A stretch of DNA of 64,000 bases from contig NZ_CP016428.1 of assembly GCF_001693385.1 (NCBI RefSeq), positions 5,704,001 through 5,768,000 on the forward strand. The letters are read 5' to 3'. Below the pieces are notes generated by a model, which made no database searches, was not told the DNA's origin, and saw nothing but the letters and a program-made list of their open reading frames with translations. Made by a program: the position numbers and the translations under genes. Position 1 is the stretch's first letter. Every line of letters begins with the position of its first letter. The stretch comes from Bradyrhizobium icense (GTDB lineage: Bacteria; Pseudomonadota; Alphaproteobacteria; Rhizobiales; Xanthobacteraceae). Below are positions 7,875-16,143 of this stretch, one piece after another.

Positions 7875-8200
7875 GCGACGCCGCGCAGCTCGCAGGCCTC
7901 AAGGCCATGCACCAGGATGCCGTCCTCCTCAAGGAGGGCGGCAAGCCTGTCGCACTGTTGCCCGCTTTCGGCTTCGTGGCCGGGGACAATCCCTACCGCA
8001 TGGATTTACTCCTCGTGCCCTTCGCGCATTCCGGTTACGAGACGCGCCTGTTCTTCGAGCGCAAGATCGATGGACGCGGTGCCAACTGGAACCAGCATCG
8101 CGTCATCGAGCGTAACTGGTGGGCGCCGTCCTGGAATCACGTGCCCGCCTCGCTGCGGTGGACGCAGATGCTGCTGGCGCATCTGAGGGCCGTGGCATGA
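7871..8200 (+). CDS. E2/UBC-like protein lacking cysteine
   Basis: A 109-residue protein that overlaps the multi-ubiquitin gene (GTGA). Its position and the YRMDLLLVPFAHSGYETRLF and NWWAPSWNHVPASLRWTQML segments fit the small prokaryotic E2-like families seen in these operons. The whole protein contains no cysteine, so it cannot form the E2~Ub thioester in the usual way. It may be an inactive E2-fold adaptor, or the transfer may run directly from E1. The E2 assignment rests partly on context. Confidence 0.65.
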   Translation: MSDAAQLAGLKAMHQDAVLLKEGGKPVALLPAFGFVAGDNPYRMDLLLVPFAHSGYETRLFFERKIDGRGANWNQHRVIERNWWAPSWNHVPASLRWTQMLLAHLRAVA

Positions 8201-8700
8201 ATATCCGCTTCAAGATAATGAGCACTTTGCTCGCCGCAATCCGTGCCGATCTGCGGCGGCCGCACGCTTTCGCACATGAACGGGTCGGATTCATTGCAGC
8301 CGGCCTTGCGGCCGCGCATGACGAGTTGCTGATCCTCGCGCGCGACTACCGGCCGGTCCGCGACGAGGACTATCTGCGGGATCAGAGCGTCGGCGCCATG
8401 ATCAGCGCCGAGGCCATCCGCGGCGCGCGCCAGTGGGCGATGAACGAGCGCGTCGCCATCTTTCACGTGCATATGCATGGCGGCCGCGGCGTCCCGGGCT
8501 TCAGCGGCGTCGACAACCGGGAGAATGCCCGTTTCGTGCCGAACTTCGTCTCGGTCGCACCGCATGCCGTGCACGGTGCCATCGTGCTCAGCGATACAGC
8601 AGCCTTCGGTCAGGTCTGGCTGGACCGCAAGTCGCCACAGCCCTTCATCACCCGCTTCGCCGAGGTGGGCATGCCCATCCGGAACTGGAGAGCCGCATGA
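8197..8700 (+). CDS. JAB/MPN (Mov34-type) metallo-isopeptidase
   Basis: A 167-residue protein with a JAMM zinc site: Glu28 in AHERVGF, then HVHMHGGRGVPGFSGVD with His92, His94, Ser103 and Asp106 as candidate ligands. The spacing is one residue longer than the textbook HxHx7Sx2D. JAB peptidases trim ubiquitin-like precursors after Gly-Gly or remove them from targets. The ATG overlaps the upstream stop (ATGA), so the chosen start is well supported. The likely substrate is the CGGSS tail of the neighbouring multi-ubiquitin protein. Confidence 0.85.
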   Translation: MNIRFKIMSTLLAAIRADLRRPHAFAHERVGFIAAGLAAAHDELLILARDYRPVRDEDYLRDQSVGAMISAEAIRGARQWAMNERVAIFHVHMHGGRGVPGFSGVDNRENARFVPNFVSVAPHAVHGAIVLSDTAAFGQVWLDRKSPQPFITRFAEVGMPIRNWRAA

Positions 8701-9596
8701 CCCGTCTCGACCGCCAGAGCTTCCTTGGCGCTGACAGCAATGCCATTCTTGAAACTGCCACGATTGGCATCGTCGGTCTGGGCGGCGGCGGCTCGCATGT
8801 CGCGCAGCAGGCGGCGCATATGGGCATCGGCGGGTATGTGAACGCCGATCCGGACGTCATCGAAGAGACGAATACCAACCGGCTGATCGGCGGGACCTTG
8901 GCCGACGTTGCGGTCAGCATGCCCAAGGTGTCGATTGCCGAGCGTCTCATCCGCGGGCTTCACTCGAAAGCCCGGATCATCTCCGTGCAGGTCGACTGGC
9001 GCGACGCGGCCGACGATCTCAAACGCTGTGACGTCATCATCGGAGCGGTCGACGGGTTCAAGGAGCGCGAGCAGCTCGAGCGGTTCGCCCGCCGGCATCT
9101 CATTCCCTATATCGACATCGGCATGGACGTGCACGACCTGGGCAAAAAGGGGTTTCTCGTGAGCGGCCAGGTGATCCTCTCGATGCCGGGCGCGCCCTGC
9201 ATGCGCTGTTGCGGCTTCATCACGGATGAGCGTCTGGAGCAGGAAGCCAATCGCTACGGGGCGGCCGGCTCGCGCCCGCAGGTCGTCTGGTCGAATGGCG
9301 TTCTGGCGTCGACGGCCGTGGGATTGCTGACTCAGGTGCTCACCCCCTGGTATCAGAACCCGCCGAAATTCGTCTTTCTCGATTACGACGGAAACAAGGG
9401 TACGATGACGCGGAACGCGCGCATGGAGCTGTTGCGCGATCATGTGTGCCCGCATCATCCGCCTGATGAGACCGGCGATCCCATGTTCGATATCCGCAAG
9501 CAGTCGTTTCGCCCGCGGCCTGCGGCGGCGCCCGAACCCGCGCGGCGGTGGTGGCAGCGGATTTGGAATCGACTTTCTGGAAGAGGCGAAACGTAG
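8697..9596 (+). CDS. ThiF/E1-like ubiquitin-activating enzyme
   Basis: A 299-residue adenylating enzyme. The nucleotide loop GLGGGGS is at residues 27-33, followed by DPDVIEETNTNRL (the conserved D..E..N..R element) and IIGAVDG. Cysteines 168, 171 and 172 in APCMRCCGF and a later HVCPHH may hold zinc or supply the catalytic thiol. E1 proteins adenylate the C-terminal glycine of ubiquitin-like partners. The start at 8697 overlaps the JAB stop (ATGA); the longer frame from 8433 only reads through the JAB gene. The C-terminal tail is basic and proline-rich. Confidence 0.88.
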   Translation: MTRLDRQSFLGADSNAILETATIGIVGLGGGGSHVAQQAAHMGIGGYVNADPDVIEETNTNRLIGGTLADVAVSMPKVSIAERLIRGLHSKARIISVQVDWRDAADDLKRCDVIIGAVDGFKEREQLERFARRHLIPYIDIGMDVHDLGKKGFLVSGQVILSMPGAPCMRCCGFITDERLEQEANRYGAAGSRPQVVWSNGVLASTAVGLLTQVLTPWYQNPPKFVFLDYDGNKGTMTRNARMELLRDHVCPHHPPDETGDPMFDIRKQSFRPRPAAAPEPARRWWQRIWNRLSGRGET

Positions 9597-9613
9597 CAGA
9601 CAGCATGCCACAC

Positions 9614-9667
9614 CTCGTCCACAGATATCCATTTGATATATCTAATTTATTTTTATCTGTGGACGAG
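9614..9667. repeat. 14-bp inverted repeat between E1 and AAA genes
   Basis: CTCGTCCACAGATA (9614-9627) and TATCTGTGGACGAG (9654-9667) are perfect reverse complements around a 26-base AT-rich loop. A third TTCGTCCACC copy of the half-site follows near 9690. It lies in the only real gap (149 bases) of the six-gene operon. It may be a protein-binding site or internal promoter, or an RNA stem-loop modulating expression of the protease pair. Confidence 0.75.
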
Positions 9668-9745
9668 TTTTCTATAGGTGTAGGAGAATTCGTCCACCAC
9701 CGCTATGCTGGTGACCCAGTGCGTTCGTTTTCGACTGACCGTGAT

Positions 9746-10891
9746 ATGGCCCAAGAGAACAAAAAGACCGACATCGAAGCTGACTTCCTCCAGCTTGCCC
9801 GCACGGCGCTTTCAGGACGCACCCAGGACGTCCAGGTGGTGCTGCGCCGCGCCGCCAAGCGCTATCAGCCTCTGGTGCCGCAGTTCGCCGAGGCGCTGAC
9901 AATGCTGCTGCACGAATTGCCCTCTCCTGCGTCTCCCTTGCGTCGCCAGGCTGAGGTGCCGCTCCCCGTCGACCTAGACTCGCGCTTGCATCTGATGCGC
10001 GTGGAGCCAGAGCCGGCGCTCGATCACGAACCTGTCTTCGCCACGGACCTCGAGGCCTCGTTGCGCCAGATCGTGGGGGAACGGCGCAATCCGCAAGCGC
10101 TCGCCCGTGCCGGCCTCGATCCGACAAGGGCAGCCCTGTTTCTTGGTCCTCCGGGCGTCGGCAAGACCATGGCCGCGCGGTGGGTTGCGCGCGAACTGAA
10201 GCGCCCGCTTCTCATTCTGGACTTGGCGGCCGTGATGAGCAGTCTGCTGGGCAGGACCGGCAGCAATCTGCGTCATGTCCTGGAATACGCCAAGACCATT
10301 GACTGCGTTCTGCTGCTCGACGAGTTGGATGCCATCGCCAAGCGCCGCGACGACCGCGGCGAGATCGGCGAGTTGAAGCGGCTTGTCACTGTCTTGATTC
10401 AGCAGATTGACGATTGGCCGACCTCCGGCGTGCTGCTGGGCGCCACCAATCACCCGGACCTCCTCGATCCGGCGATCTGGCGCCGCTTCGAGCTGCATGT
10501 CGAATTCCCGCTGCCCGACCGGGATGGGATCGAGCGCTTCATTGCCGGGACGCTCGCGCCTTACTTTCCGGCGACGAAAGAATGGAGCGCCGTGCTGGCC
10601 GTGGCGTTCGCCGGCCGCTCGTTCAGCGATGTCGAACGAGACCTCTCGGCAGCTCGAAGAAGCGCCGCTCTCAGCAACACGCCGCTCGAAGAGCAACTTG
10701 CGGGTATCTTGGCCCATAAGTCCCTCTCGAGAGCAAGACGGATTGAGCTGGCCGCGTCCCTGGTCGATCAGGGTATGTTATCGCAGCGCAAGGCGCGTGA
10801 GCTGACAGGTGTCGCGCGCGATACCATCCGCAGCCACACGGCGCCGCGGGTGACGAAGACTCATCGCAAGAACGGCAGAGACAGGCCATGA
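9746..10891 (+). CDS. AAA+ ATPase paired with subtilisin-like protease
   Basis: A 381-residue AAA+ protein. Walker A GPPGVGKT is at residues 134-141, Walker B VLLLDELDA includes Asp192-Glu193, and GATNHPDLLDPAIWRRFE is the sensor/arginine-finger region. The C terminus has a helix-turn-helix-like LSQRKARELTGVARDTIRS. The ATG at 9746 is chosen because the upstream frame runs through the inverted repeat. The stop overlaps the protease start (ATGA). AAA ATPase-subtilase pairs recur in defence islands; the ATPase probably controls or feeds the protease. Confidence 0.85.
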   Translation: MAQENKKTDIEADFLQLARTALSGRTQDVQVVLRRAAKRYQPLVPQFAEALTMLLHELPSPASPLRRQAEVPLPVDLDSRLHLMRVEPEPALDHEPVFATDLEASLRQIVGERRNPQALARAGLDPTRAALFLGPPGVGKTMAARWVARELKRPLLILDLAAVMSSLLGRTGSNLRHVLEYAKTIDCVLLLDELDAIAKRRDDRGEIGELKRLVTVLIQQIDDWPTSGVLLGATNHPDLLDPAIWRRFELHVEFPLPDRDGIERFIAGTLAPYFPATKEWSAVLAVAFAGRSFSDVERDLSAARRSAALSNTPLEEQLAGILAHKSLSRARRIELAASLVDQGMLSQRKARELTGVARDTIRSHTAPRVTKTHRKNGRDRP

Positions 10892-13110
10892 CGAAGCGCA
10901 ATTTTTTGCTCGGGAAGGGCGAGCGTCTTGTCGAGGATGTTGCGGGCGTCCGGGGCGGCGCACCGAAAAGTCATCCCTACACATTCTCCGAAGCGAGGGA
11001 CCGCATCGCGCCGATGCTGACGCGCGTCGTGCGCGGCATCGATCAGTTGCCGGACTCGGCCTGTCCAGACAATCGGGCGGTGGCAACCGTCACGCTCAAC
11101 CCGGAATACATCGCCAAGTCATACTTCCCGGAACGACTCTTTGAATCGATCGGGCTCGAGCCGGTCGGCAGCCGGCCGCGCCGCATCACCCCGCAGAAGC
11201 GCTCGAAGGGCCGTGAGCCGGAAGAGACCATCACCACCGAACTGTTCGTCATGGGCACCCGCGACGCGTTTCGCGCCTGGCGCAACGCGCTGCCGCGCTG
11301 GGGCGAGGATGTGACGGGCGCCAATGAACTACCCACCATCGAGCAGGTGGCCGCCCCATCGCCGCGCGACAAGATCAAGGGCCGGTTGCCGAAGAGCGGC
11401 AAGACCTTGTTCGAGGTCGTTCTTCACAGCGACGGCGGGACGGGCTCAAACGGCATCATTCCGCTGTTCAAGGACTACCTCGATGAGATCGGCATCGATC
11501 AGCCGCTCGACCGCCGGTTTTCGGCGGGCGGGCTGTGCTTCGTCGAGTTAGAGGCCCCAGTCGAGCTCGCCGACGATATTGCCACCTTCACGCCCGTGCG
11601 TGCGCTGCGGCAGATGCCATCCTTGCGAATGTTGCGGCCGACCTTCCGCTCTTCCCGTGTCGCGATGGAGGATATCGCGCTGCCGGCTACCGGTCCCGTC
11701 GATCCCAATATCCGCGTTGCGATTTTCGATGGCGGCGTGCCGAAGAACCATCCCATCGGCAAATGGGTGAAGTCCATCGAGCCGCCCGGCATCGGCAAGA
11801 CTATCGGCGACTTCCAGAAACACGGCGTTGGCGTCACCTCCGCGTTCCTGTTCGGACATATCGACCCGGCTAATCCGGTGGCCCGCCCCTATGCGCCGGT
11901 CGATCATTACCGTGTCCTTGATACGGCGCCTGGTCAGAACCCGCACGAGCTCTACGAGGTGCTGGCACGTATCGACCAAGTGCTCGTCGAAAAACAATAT
12001 CAGTTCGTGAATTTGAGCATTGGCCCCCGTCTTCCGATCGAAGACGACGACGTTCATGCTTGGACTGCCGTGCTCGACGACCGGTTGTCGCGCGGCACGA
12101 CCCTGGCCACAATCGCTGTCGGGAACGACGGCGATAGCCCGGCGAAGGGCGGCTTCAACCGCATCCAGGTCCCGGCCGACTGCGTGAATGCTCTTGCCGT
12201 AGGTTCCTGCGACAGCCCTGAGGCGCAGTGGCAGCGCTGCATTTACAGCTCCGTCGGCCCAGGCCGCAGCCCCGGCGTCGTCAAACCTGACTTCGTCGAA
12301 TTCGGCGGCTGTCTGCAACGACCCTTTATCGTGGTTAGCGAAACGGCAGCCGCGGCCTTCGAGGCGACCGAAGGGACATCTTTTTCCGCGCCGTCCGTGC
12401 TCCGTATGGGCGCAGGCGTGCGCGCGCATTTCGGCGACAACCTGAGCATGCTTGCCATTCGGGCCTTGCTGATTCACACGGCCGAGACATCCGATTATCC
12501 GTGCGAAGACGTCGGGCGCGGCCGCGTCGCGCGTTCCGTGCAAGACATCGTGCTGTGCGACGACGACACCGTACGCGTCGTCTACCAGGGCAGCATCGTG
12601 CCGACCCGCTATATCCGCGCTCCGATTCCAGTGCCTTCCGGCGTCATTCCGGGCAAGGTTACGATCACGGCAACACTCTGCTATCCGACTGGGGTCGATC
12701 CGCATCACCCCGACAACTACACACGCGCCGGGCTTGAGCCGACCTTCCGCCCGCATGATCAGAAGCGCAAGGACCCCAGTCAGGTTCACGCCGACAGCAA
12801 GAGCTTCTTCGGCAAGACGCAAAGCGGCTTGATGGAAGACGAGCTGCGGCGCGACGCGTGGAAATGGGAGAACTGCCTGCATACAAGCGTGACCTTCATG
12901 GGCAAGACTTTGCGCAACCCCGTGCTCGACATTTACTACAATGCGCGTCTTGGCGGCCGAAACTTCGCGCCGAAAGAGGAGTTGCCCTATGCGCTTGTTA
13001 TCAGCGTCCACGCCAAGCATCTGGGCGACCTCTACGATAAGATCGTCCGCAAGTACGCACGGCAGCTCGAAACGTTACGGCCAGTCGTTGAGATTCCGGT
13101 GACCACCTGA
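10888..13110 (+). CDS. Subtilisin-like (S8) serine protease
   Basis: A 740-residue protein with the S8 triad in order: Asp281 in VAIFDGG, His312 in QKHGVGVTSA and Ser498 in EGTSFSAP; the oxyanion region VNLSIGPRL is also seen. There is no signal peptide, so it should act in the cytoplasm. The N-terminal 270 residues and the C-terminal 200 are of unknown fold. It is translationally coupled to the AAA ATPase and ends the ubiquitin-like operon. A plausible model is that the protease is triggered during infection, with the ubiquitin-like pathway marking or controlling targets; this is inference. Confidence 0.88.
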   Translation: MTKRNFLLGKGERLVEDVAGVRGGAPKSHPYTFSEARDRIAPMLTRVVRGIDQLPDSACPDNRAVATVTLNPEYIAKSYFPERLFESIGLEPVGSRPRRITPQKRSKGREPEETITTELFVMGTRDAFRAWRNALPRWGEDVTGANELPTIEQVAAPSPRDKIKGRLPKSGKTLFEVVLHSDGGTGSNGIIPLFKDYLDEIGIDQPLDRRFSAGGLCFVELEAPVELADDIATFTPVRALRQMPSLRMLRPTFRSSRVAMEDIALPATGPVDPNIRVAIFDGGVPKNHPIGKWVKSIEPPGIGKTIGDFQKHGVGVTSAFLFGHIDPANPVARPYAPVDHYRVLDTAPGQNPHELYEVLARIDQVLVEKQYQFVNLSIGPRLPIEDDDVHAWTAVLDDRLSRGTTLATIAVGNDGDSPAKGGFNRIQVPADCVNALAVGSCDSPEAQWQRCIYSSVGPGRSPGVVKPDFVEFGGCLQRPFIVVSETAAAAFEATEGTSFSAPSVLRMGAGVRAHFGDNLSMLAIRALLIHTAETSDYPCEDVGRGRVARSVQDIVLCDDDTVRVVYQGSIVPTRYIRAPIPVPSGVIPGKVTITATLCYPTGVDPHHPDNYTRAGLEPTFRPHDQKRKDPSQVHADSKSFFGKTQSGLMEDELRRDAWKWENCLHTSVTFMGKTLRNPVLDIYYNARLGGRNFAPKEELPYALVISVHAKHLGDLYDKIVRKYARQLETLRPVVEIPVTT

Positions 13111-13138
13111 TCGGCGGGTATGGTAATCCCGGCGTAGC

Positions 13139-13853
13139 CTATTTTTGGGCGATCACTTCCTTCACGCGACAAAGGGCGTTGGGCAAGTCTTCCCTAATTT
13201 CATCACTGGGAATGCGAACAGCGCGGATACCGAGTGCTGCGGGCTTGTCGGTAATGACAGCGTCCTTTGCCTTTTGCTTGGCCCGCGCTTGGTGTCCTCC
13301 ATCGCAGAACATAGCAATGCGTTCATCCGGGAAGAACAGGTCCGCCTCCGTCACCAGACCCTCGCGGTGGCGGAACTCAACGTCGTTCCAGAGATGGTAC
13401 AAGAAGGAAACGTTGCCCCATCTCCATAACGAGCATCTGGCACGCGGGAAACAGCTTCTCCTTCGCCAATGCCTGGATGACGAACTATTCGATGGGCGTT
13501 TCAGGGTTGAGCGTGAGTGGCCAGTCCCATTGGCCCATCGGCTGCAAAGTGAAGCTCGCCTCGGCACCGGCGTCGGCCAGTTTGTCCTTGGCGACATTCA
13601 ACGCGAGGCTTGTAGTCCCGAAATGCACCGGGCCGTTGCGGAAGCGTCTGGTTATTGTGGTGGAGAAATGCACTTGCAGCGGCAATATGCAGAGCCAGGT
13701 CGGCGGCGATTTGGGGCCGTACAAATGGATCTCTTTCTCCGTCTCTTTCAGGAAAACGCATATCCCTGCAACTCGAGAGCGGTCCGTCCGCCCACGGTGA
13801 GCGGGCTTCTCAAGAGCAATGTCTGAAGCGATATAACGGCTTGCTGCCAGCAA
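13139..13853 (-). pseudogene. Broken nuclease-like gene
   Basis: The minus strand holds a gene split by an in-frame stop and a frame change near 13400-13485. The C-terminal part, NDVEFRHREGLVTEADLFFP then IAMFCDGGHQ, resembles the DUF559/very-short-patch-repair-like endonuclease fold. The upstream frame (13485-13853) encodes VAGICVFLKETEKEIHLYGP and similar sequence of unknown family. It converges with the subtilase gene. I read it as a decayed defence or repair nuclease; the exact family is uncertain. Confidence 0.55.
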
Positions 13854-14950
13854 AGTGTCCCGCGCGGGCTATGCCGACACATTAAACGGGTCGGCTAACC
13901 TATTGATCAATAATAACTGCGCGTCGAAAGAACGAGCCGATCTTGGCTACAAGAACGAGCTGTTTAACGCGGTTGCCGTAAAAAACGAGTCGACCTCCGC
14001 AAGCCTTTGAAGTTCTTGACTTTCATCCGATCGTCGAGCGGATAAACACGGGCGTCACCATCGCGTCGGCATCGGTTCTTTGTTAACCGCTTCGAACCGT
14101 TGCTGCTGGGGTACGGGATCAGCATTCCTCGGCACCCACAAACAGGCGCCGAGATGCTTGCCTTGTGGATGATTTTGGAGCGACTTTGGACGCGCTTCGC
14201 CGGTCCAGATGAACTTCGGCAGAACTACACGGAAGGCGTAGCGATACATGCTCTGGCCACGAATATGCTCAAGGTGCATCAGCACTCGCAATTCGTAGAC
14301 CTTGTGCCGCATTTGAGGATGCTCGCGGATGGCGCGATCCACCTGAGGGAGATCCCGCCGGCGCACCGGATGCATACAAGAAGCTGATCGAGCTCTATTG
14401 GGCTGGTCTTTGCCTAGGTGCCGGTCTGACGCTCGAACTGCATCCCCACAAAGGCAGACGGGAAGAACCTTGATATCATAACGCGCGCCGGTTTGCGGAA
14501 CGCGAGACACGACTATGCCTTCAAAACGGTCCGATCGCCACATACGCAAAACATGCTAGAGCACCTCGAAAGGCATTCGTCAGATCGAAGCGTCAGTGAG
14601 TACTGAAGGGATAGTGGTGTTTCATCTGACACCGGGGCTGCAGCAAGCGCACGAGATCTGGCCGGACGGCGGCTACTTCTCAGACGAGCTAGTCCCGGTG
14701 GGGGATCGCGTCGAAAGCTTGTCGGCAGATGATAACTCGCATCGTCACGGACAACGATTAGTCAAAGATCGACGGCATGTTTCGCGGGACCAAGACGGCA
14801 GGGTCTATCCTCTGTCTCGCGTTTTGCCCGACCGTCGCAGCGCACCCTTTAACCGGCAACCCCGTCGTTCAAGTCACAACGGAGAATCCGATTTCCAATG
14901 CGCTTGGAACCGAGTTGACGGTTCTCAATCACGATACAGACGGTTCTCGG
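13854..14950. other. Decayed intergenic stretch, no gene recognised
   Basis: Short frames occur on both strands (for example minus 14055-14549 and plus 14596-14979). None shows a start with a ribosome-binding site, a family motif or a consistent codon pattern that I can name. It separates the ubiquitin-like operon and broken nuclease from the Wadjet genes. Confidence 0.45.
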
Positions 14951-16141
14951 CTAAGTTAGTGCTGACCTCCGAGCGGTGACTTGGGGCAAGACGGGGTCGA
15001 GCTCTTCCTGCTCAAGGGTCTTGGCGCCCTCCTCCGCCAGATAAGTGGCGAGCGCAGCTATGCCGGAATCCGACAGGCATCGCGCTGGTGCGGCCTTTTT
15101 AGGCGGAACTTGTCCAGATTGCTTGGCGATTTCGATGCTCATGAGGTGGGGACGGATCGGACGTCCGATAGCGCGCTCGATTGTGTGGAAAATCCAGGTG
15201 CCGTCCGGATCGATGTCCGACCAGTGGAAGATCGGCGTGCATTCGGACACCATTCCTGCGATGACCCGGAGCGCCTCTTGCGTCGCGAGCGAAGGATATC
15301 CACCCACGTACATCGTTGTTCCCAGTCGCCCGGGGTCCGCCTCGGCGATATGCCTGTTGAAGCTTGCGAAGTTTTCGACCGTCAGAACGTAGACCGGGGG
15401 CTCCCGGAAGCGGATACGATCTGCCTCCTTGGGCGTTATTCCGAGATAATGCGGAGAGATCCGGGACAGATCGGCCTCGTCGAGATCGATCCGCCCCGCG
15501 ATCAGAAGCGGCGGGGCGAAACGCTCAAGCCCGATAGTCCGCAACGCTTCGCGCGGTCGCGCGCCCGGCGGAAATTCGAGGATTCCGCTTAGAAGTCGTA
15601 CGACGGCGCCTTCGTTGCGTTCGAGTGTCTTGCTGTCGCCCACCGTCTTCCGGGAGAACGTCTTATAGTCGACGTCCAGGTGCTTGTTGTCCAGAATCGC
15701 TTGGGCCAGCGCGAACGCGTCGCGGAGCCTCTCGACGTCGGACGACGCGAATCCGTGCCACGTCTTCCCTCGCCCCCAGACGTCGGCGATACCCGCAGCG
15801 CTTTCCTTCAGTCCGTCGTGCAGCGACAACCCGGCGACGAGACGCCCGGCAGCATCTTCGGCGATCCGCGACGCCGGGGTGCGGCCGAGGCGTTCATACA
15901 AGACGCCCGCCGACACCAGCCGCACGTGTGCGACTTGGTCCCGCCTGGCGCCGCGCCCCCAGCCGAGCGAGACCGCGCCGATCTCTTCAGCCTCCTTGAT
16001 CTGTTTCAGGAAGGCGTCGGCGGCCGGGACAGACGGGAAAGCGGCATAATCGGGGTGCGCGAGCGGGCTTGAGGCGCCGGCCTCGAACCGGTCGAGAAGA
16101 TCGCCTAACAGTTCCTTCGCGTCGGTGAAACGGCGCGGCAT
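14951..16141 (-). CDS. jetD: Wadjet JetD, Toprim-type nuclease subunit
   Basis: A 396-residue protein matching JetD. The N-terminal half resembles DUF3322. The C-terminal half has the topoisomerase-VI/Toprim-like acidic sites: VLTVENFASF, then TMYVGGYPSLATQEALR and IFHWSDIDPDGTWIFH. JetD cleaves plasmid DNA after the JetABC condensin-like motor has extruded it. The gene begins two bases after the jetC stop and is the last of four co-directional jet genes. Acidic catalytic residues appear intact. Confidence 0.9.
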   Translation of the reverse strand: MPRRFTDAKELLGDLLDRFEAGASSPLAHPDYAAFPSVPAADAFLKQIKEAEEIGAVSLGWGRGARRDQVAHVRLVSAGVLYERLGRTPASRIAEDAAGRLVAGLSLHDGLKESAAGIADVWGRGKTWHGFASSDVERLRDAFALAQAILDNKHLDVDYKTFSRKTVGDSKTLERNEGAVVRLLSGILEFPPGARPREALRTIGLERFAPPLLIAGRIDLDEADLSRISPHYLGITPKEADRIRFREPPVYVLTVENFASFNRHIAEADPGRLGTTMYVGGYPSLATQEALRVIAGMVSECTPIFHWSDIDPDGTWIFHTIERAIGRPIRPHLMSIEIAKQSGQVPPKKAAPARCLSDSGIAALATYLAEEGAKTLEQEELDPVLPQVTARRSALT

Positions 16142-16143
16142 GG

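Noticed and set aside
11548..13020. Open frame of 490 codons on the minus strand
   Set aside because: Shadow of the subtilisin-like protease, whose catalytic triad is on the plus strand.
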